From: an uncultured Bacilli bacterium
GTDB lineage: Bacteria; Bacillota_I; Bacilli_A; RF39; UBA660
Assembly: GCA_934090775.1 (NCBI GenBank)
Contig: CAKOKF010000059.1
Location: forward strand, 1 to 6,133
Reading direction: 5' to 3'
DNA: 6,133 bases
Below, piece after piece: positions 5,798 to 6,133 of this stretch (its first letter is position 1; every line of letters begins with the position of its first letter). Below the pieces are notes generated by a model. It was not told where the DNA came from. It was given only the letters and a program-made list of their open reading frames with translations, and searched no databases. The translations under genes were made by a program, and so were the position numbers.

Positions 5798-5819
5798 TTT
5801 TCCCATACTTTTGGGAAAA
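5798..5819. repeat. 8-bp inverted repeat between DnaA boxes
   Basis: TTTTCCCA (5798-5805) and TGGGAAAA (5812-5819) are perfect arms around a 6-base TACTTT loop. It sits in the 33-bp gap between the five-box array and the next box at 5827. On the plus strand only four T follow, so a terminator for rightward transcription is possible but weak. It may instead be a protein site or an extruding hairpin within the origin. Confidence 0.5.
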
Positions 5820-5852
5820 TTTTAAGTTATCCACAGTTTTGTCATTTTTTTG

Positions 5853-5895
5853 TTATCAACATGTGGATAACTTAGGTAATAGTACATGTTGATAA
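5853..5895. repeat. Head-to-head DnaA boxes and a 12-bp inverted repeat
   Basis: A forward TTATCAACA (5853-5861) abuts a reverse TGTGGATAA (5862-5870) with no spacer. The segment TTATCAACATGT (5853-5864) recurs inverted as ACATGTTGATAA (5884-5895) after 19 bases. A further reverse box abuts this at 5896. This cluster is where box orientation switches from all-forward on the left to all-reverse on the right, up to 5989. Confidence 0.85.
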
Positions 5896-5989
5896 TGTGG
5901 ATAACTAATTTTAGCCCAGTATTTATAAGGGTTTGCGGCTGTGGATAACTATCAAAAAATACGCTATTTTTAGGCAAAACTGTGGATAA

Positions 5990-6082
5990 CTTCTAACTTT
6001 ACATTAAAACTTGACACTTTTTTTAGGTGATTTTTGAGCTAAATTTATCGATTTTGGCAGTTATAAACACCATAAATTTAAG
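5990..6082. other. 93-bp AT-rich stretch with no strong DnaA box (candidate unwinding element)
   Basis: Between boxes at 5989 and 6083 there is no exact box, only the variant TTATAAACA at 6061-6069. The stretch is AT-rich and flanked on both sides by boxes. The minus strand next to the 5981-5989 box reads TAGAAG, two units resembling DnaA-trio triplets (5'-TAG-3'), but without a longer run. This makes it one of two candidates for the melting site; the other is 5701-5739. The evidence is weak. Confidence 0.3.
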
Positions 6083-6133
6083 TTATCAACACCTAAACTG
6101 TGGATAAATCAAAAGTTATCCACAATCGAAAAT

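Larger units (their letters stand above)
5740..6124. other. oriC: Replication origin oriC (DnaA box region), probably continuing beyond the window
   Basis: Fifteen DnaA boxes are present. Forward TTATCCACA starts at 5740, 5752, 5774, 5785, 5827 and 6116; forward TTATCAACA at 5763, 5853 and 6083. Reverse TGTGGATAA starts at 5862, 5896, 5940, 5981 and 6099; reverse TGTTGATAA at 5887. TTATAAACA at 6061 is a weaker candidate. No open reading frame of note lies in 5670-6133. Genes to the left all run away from this region, as expected for one arm of the chromosome. The last box is 9 bases from the window edge, so the right boundary is unknown; in many Bacillota rpmH would follow on the plus strand. 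Confidence 0.95.

Noticed and set aside
6011..6016. Perfect TTGACA on the plus strand, a possible -35 for a rightward gene such as rpmH
   Set aside because: No -10-like hexamer is found at 16-19 bp downstream (the sequence there is around TTGAGC), so it is probably chance.

Overview
The window is the chromosomal replication-origin region of a very AT-rich, low-GC member of the Bacillota (class Bacilli in the broad sense, possibly a gut lineage near Erysipelotrichales, RF39 or the Mollicutes). It reads oriC, dnaA, dnaN, a comK-family gene, recF, gyrB, with every gene on the minus strand and pointing left, away from the origin at the right end. Tryptophan is encoded by TGG and recF ends in TGA, so UGA is a stop codon and the Mycoplasma code does not apply. 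The placement comes from gene order, AT richness and protein motifs and goes no deeper than class.

Right end (about 5670-6133): a non-coding origin with 15 DnaA boxes. Eleven are exact TTATCCACA and four are TTATCAACA, counting both strands. Five form a tightly phased tandem array next to dnaA. Orientation flips at 5861/5862, where two boxes abut head to head. The dnaA promoter lies between the array and dnaA.

Middle (3090-5645): dnaA, with a probable TTG start backed by a strong Shine-Dalgarno, then dnaN 26 bases later, then a clear intrinsic terminator. The genes that follow therefore need their own promoters.

Left (1-3089): where many Bacillota carry the small S4-domain gene yaaA, this genome has a 154-residue ComK-family protein, the master activator of competence in Bacillus. 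Its promoter has an extended -10 but no -35. Three direct repeats at exactly 10-bp spacing cover the -35 region, and two of them match the Spo0A box TTTGTCGAA perfectly. Next comes recF with its own extended -10 promoter, whose start site falls on a 9+9 bp inverted repeat. The stop codon of recF overlaps the start of gyrB (ATGA), and gyrB runs off the left edge after 417 codons.

Taken together: DnaA opens the origin, DnaN is the sliding clamp, RecF loads RecA at gaps, and gyrase relieves supercoils ahead of the forks. A competence regulator, apparently under Spo0A, is embedded in this otherwise housekeeping cluster. The comK gene and its promoter are the most unusual part of the window. Everything here was read by eye, without alignment or database search.
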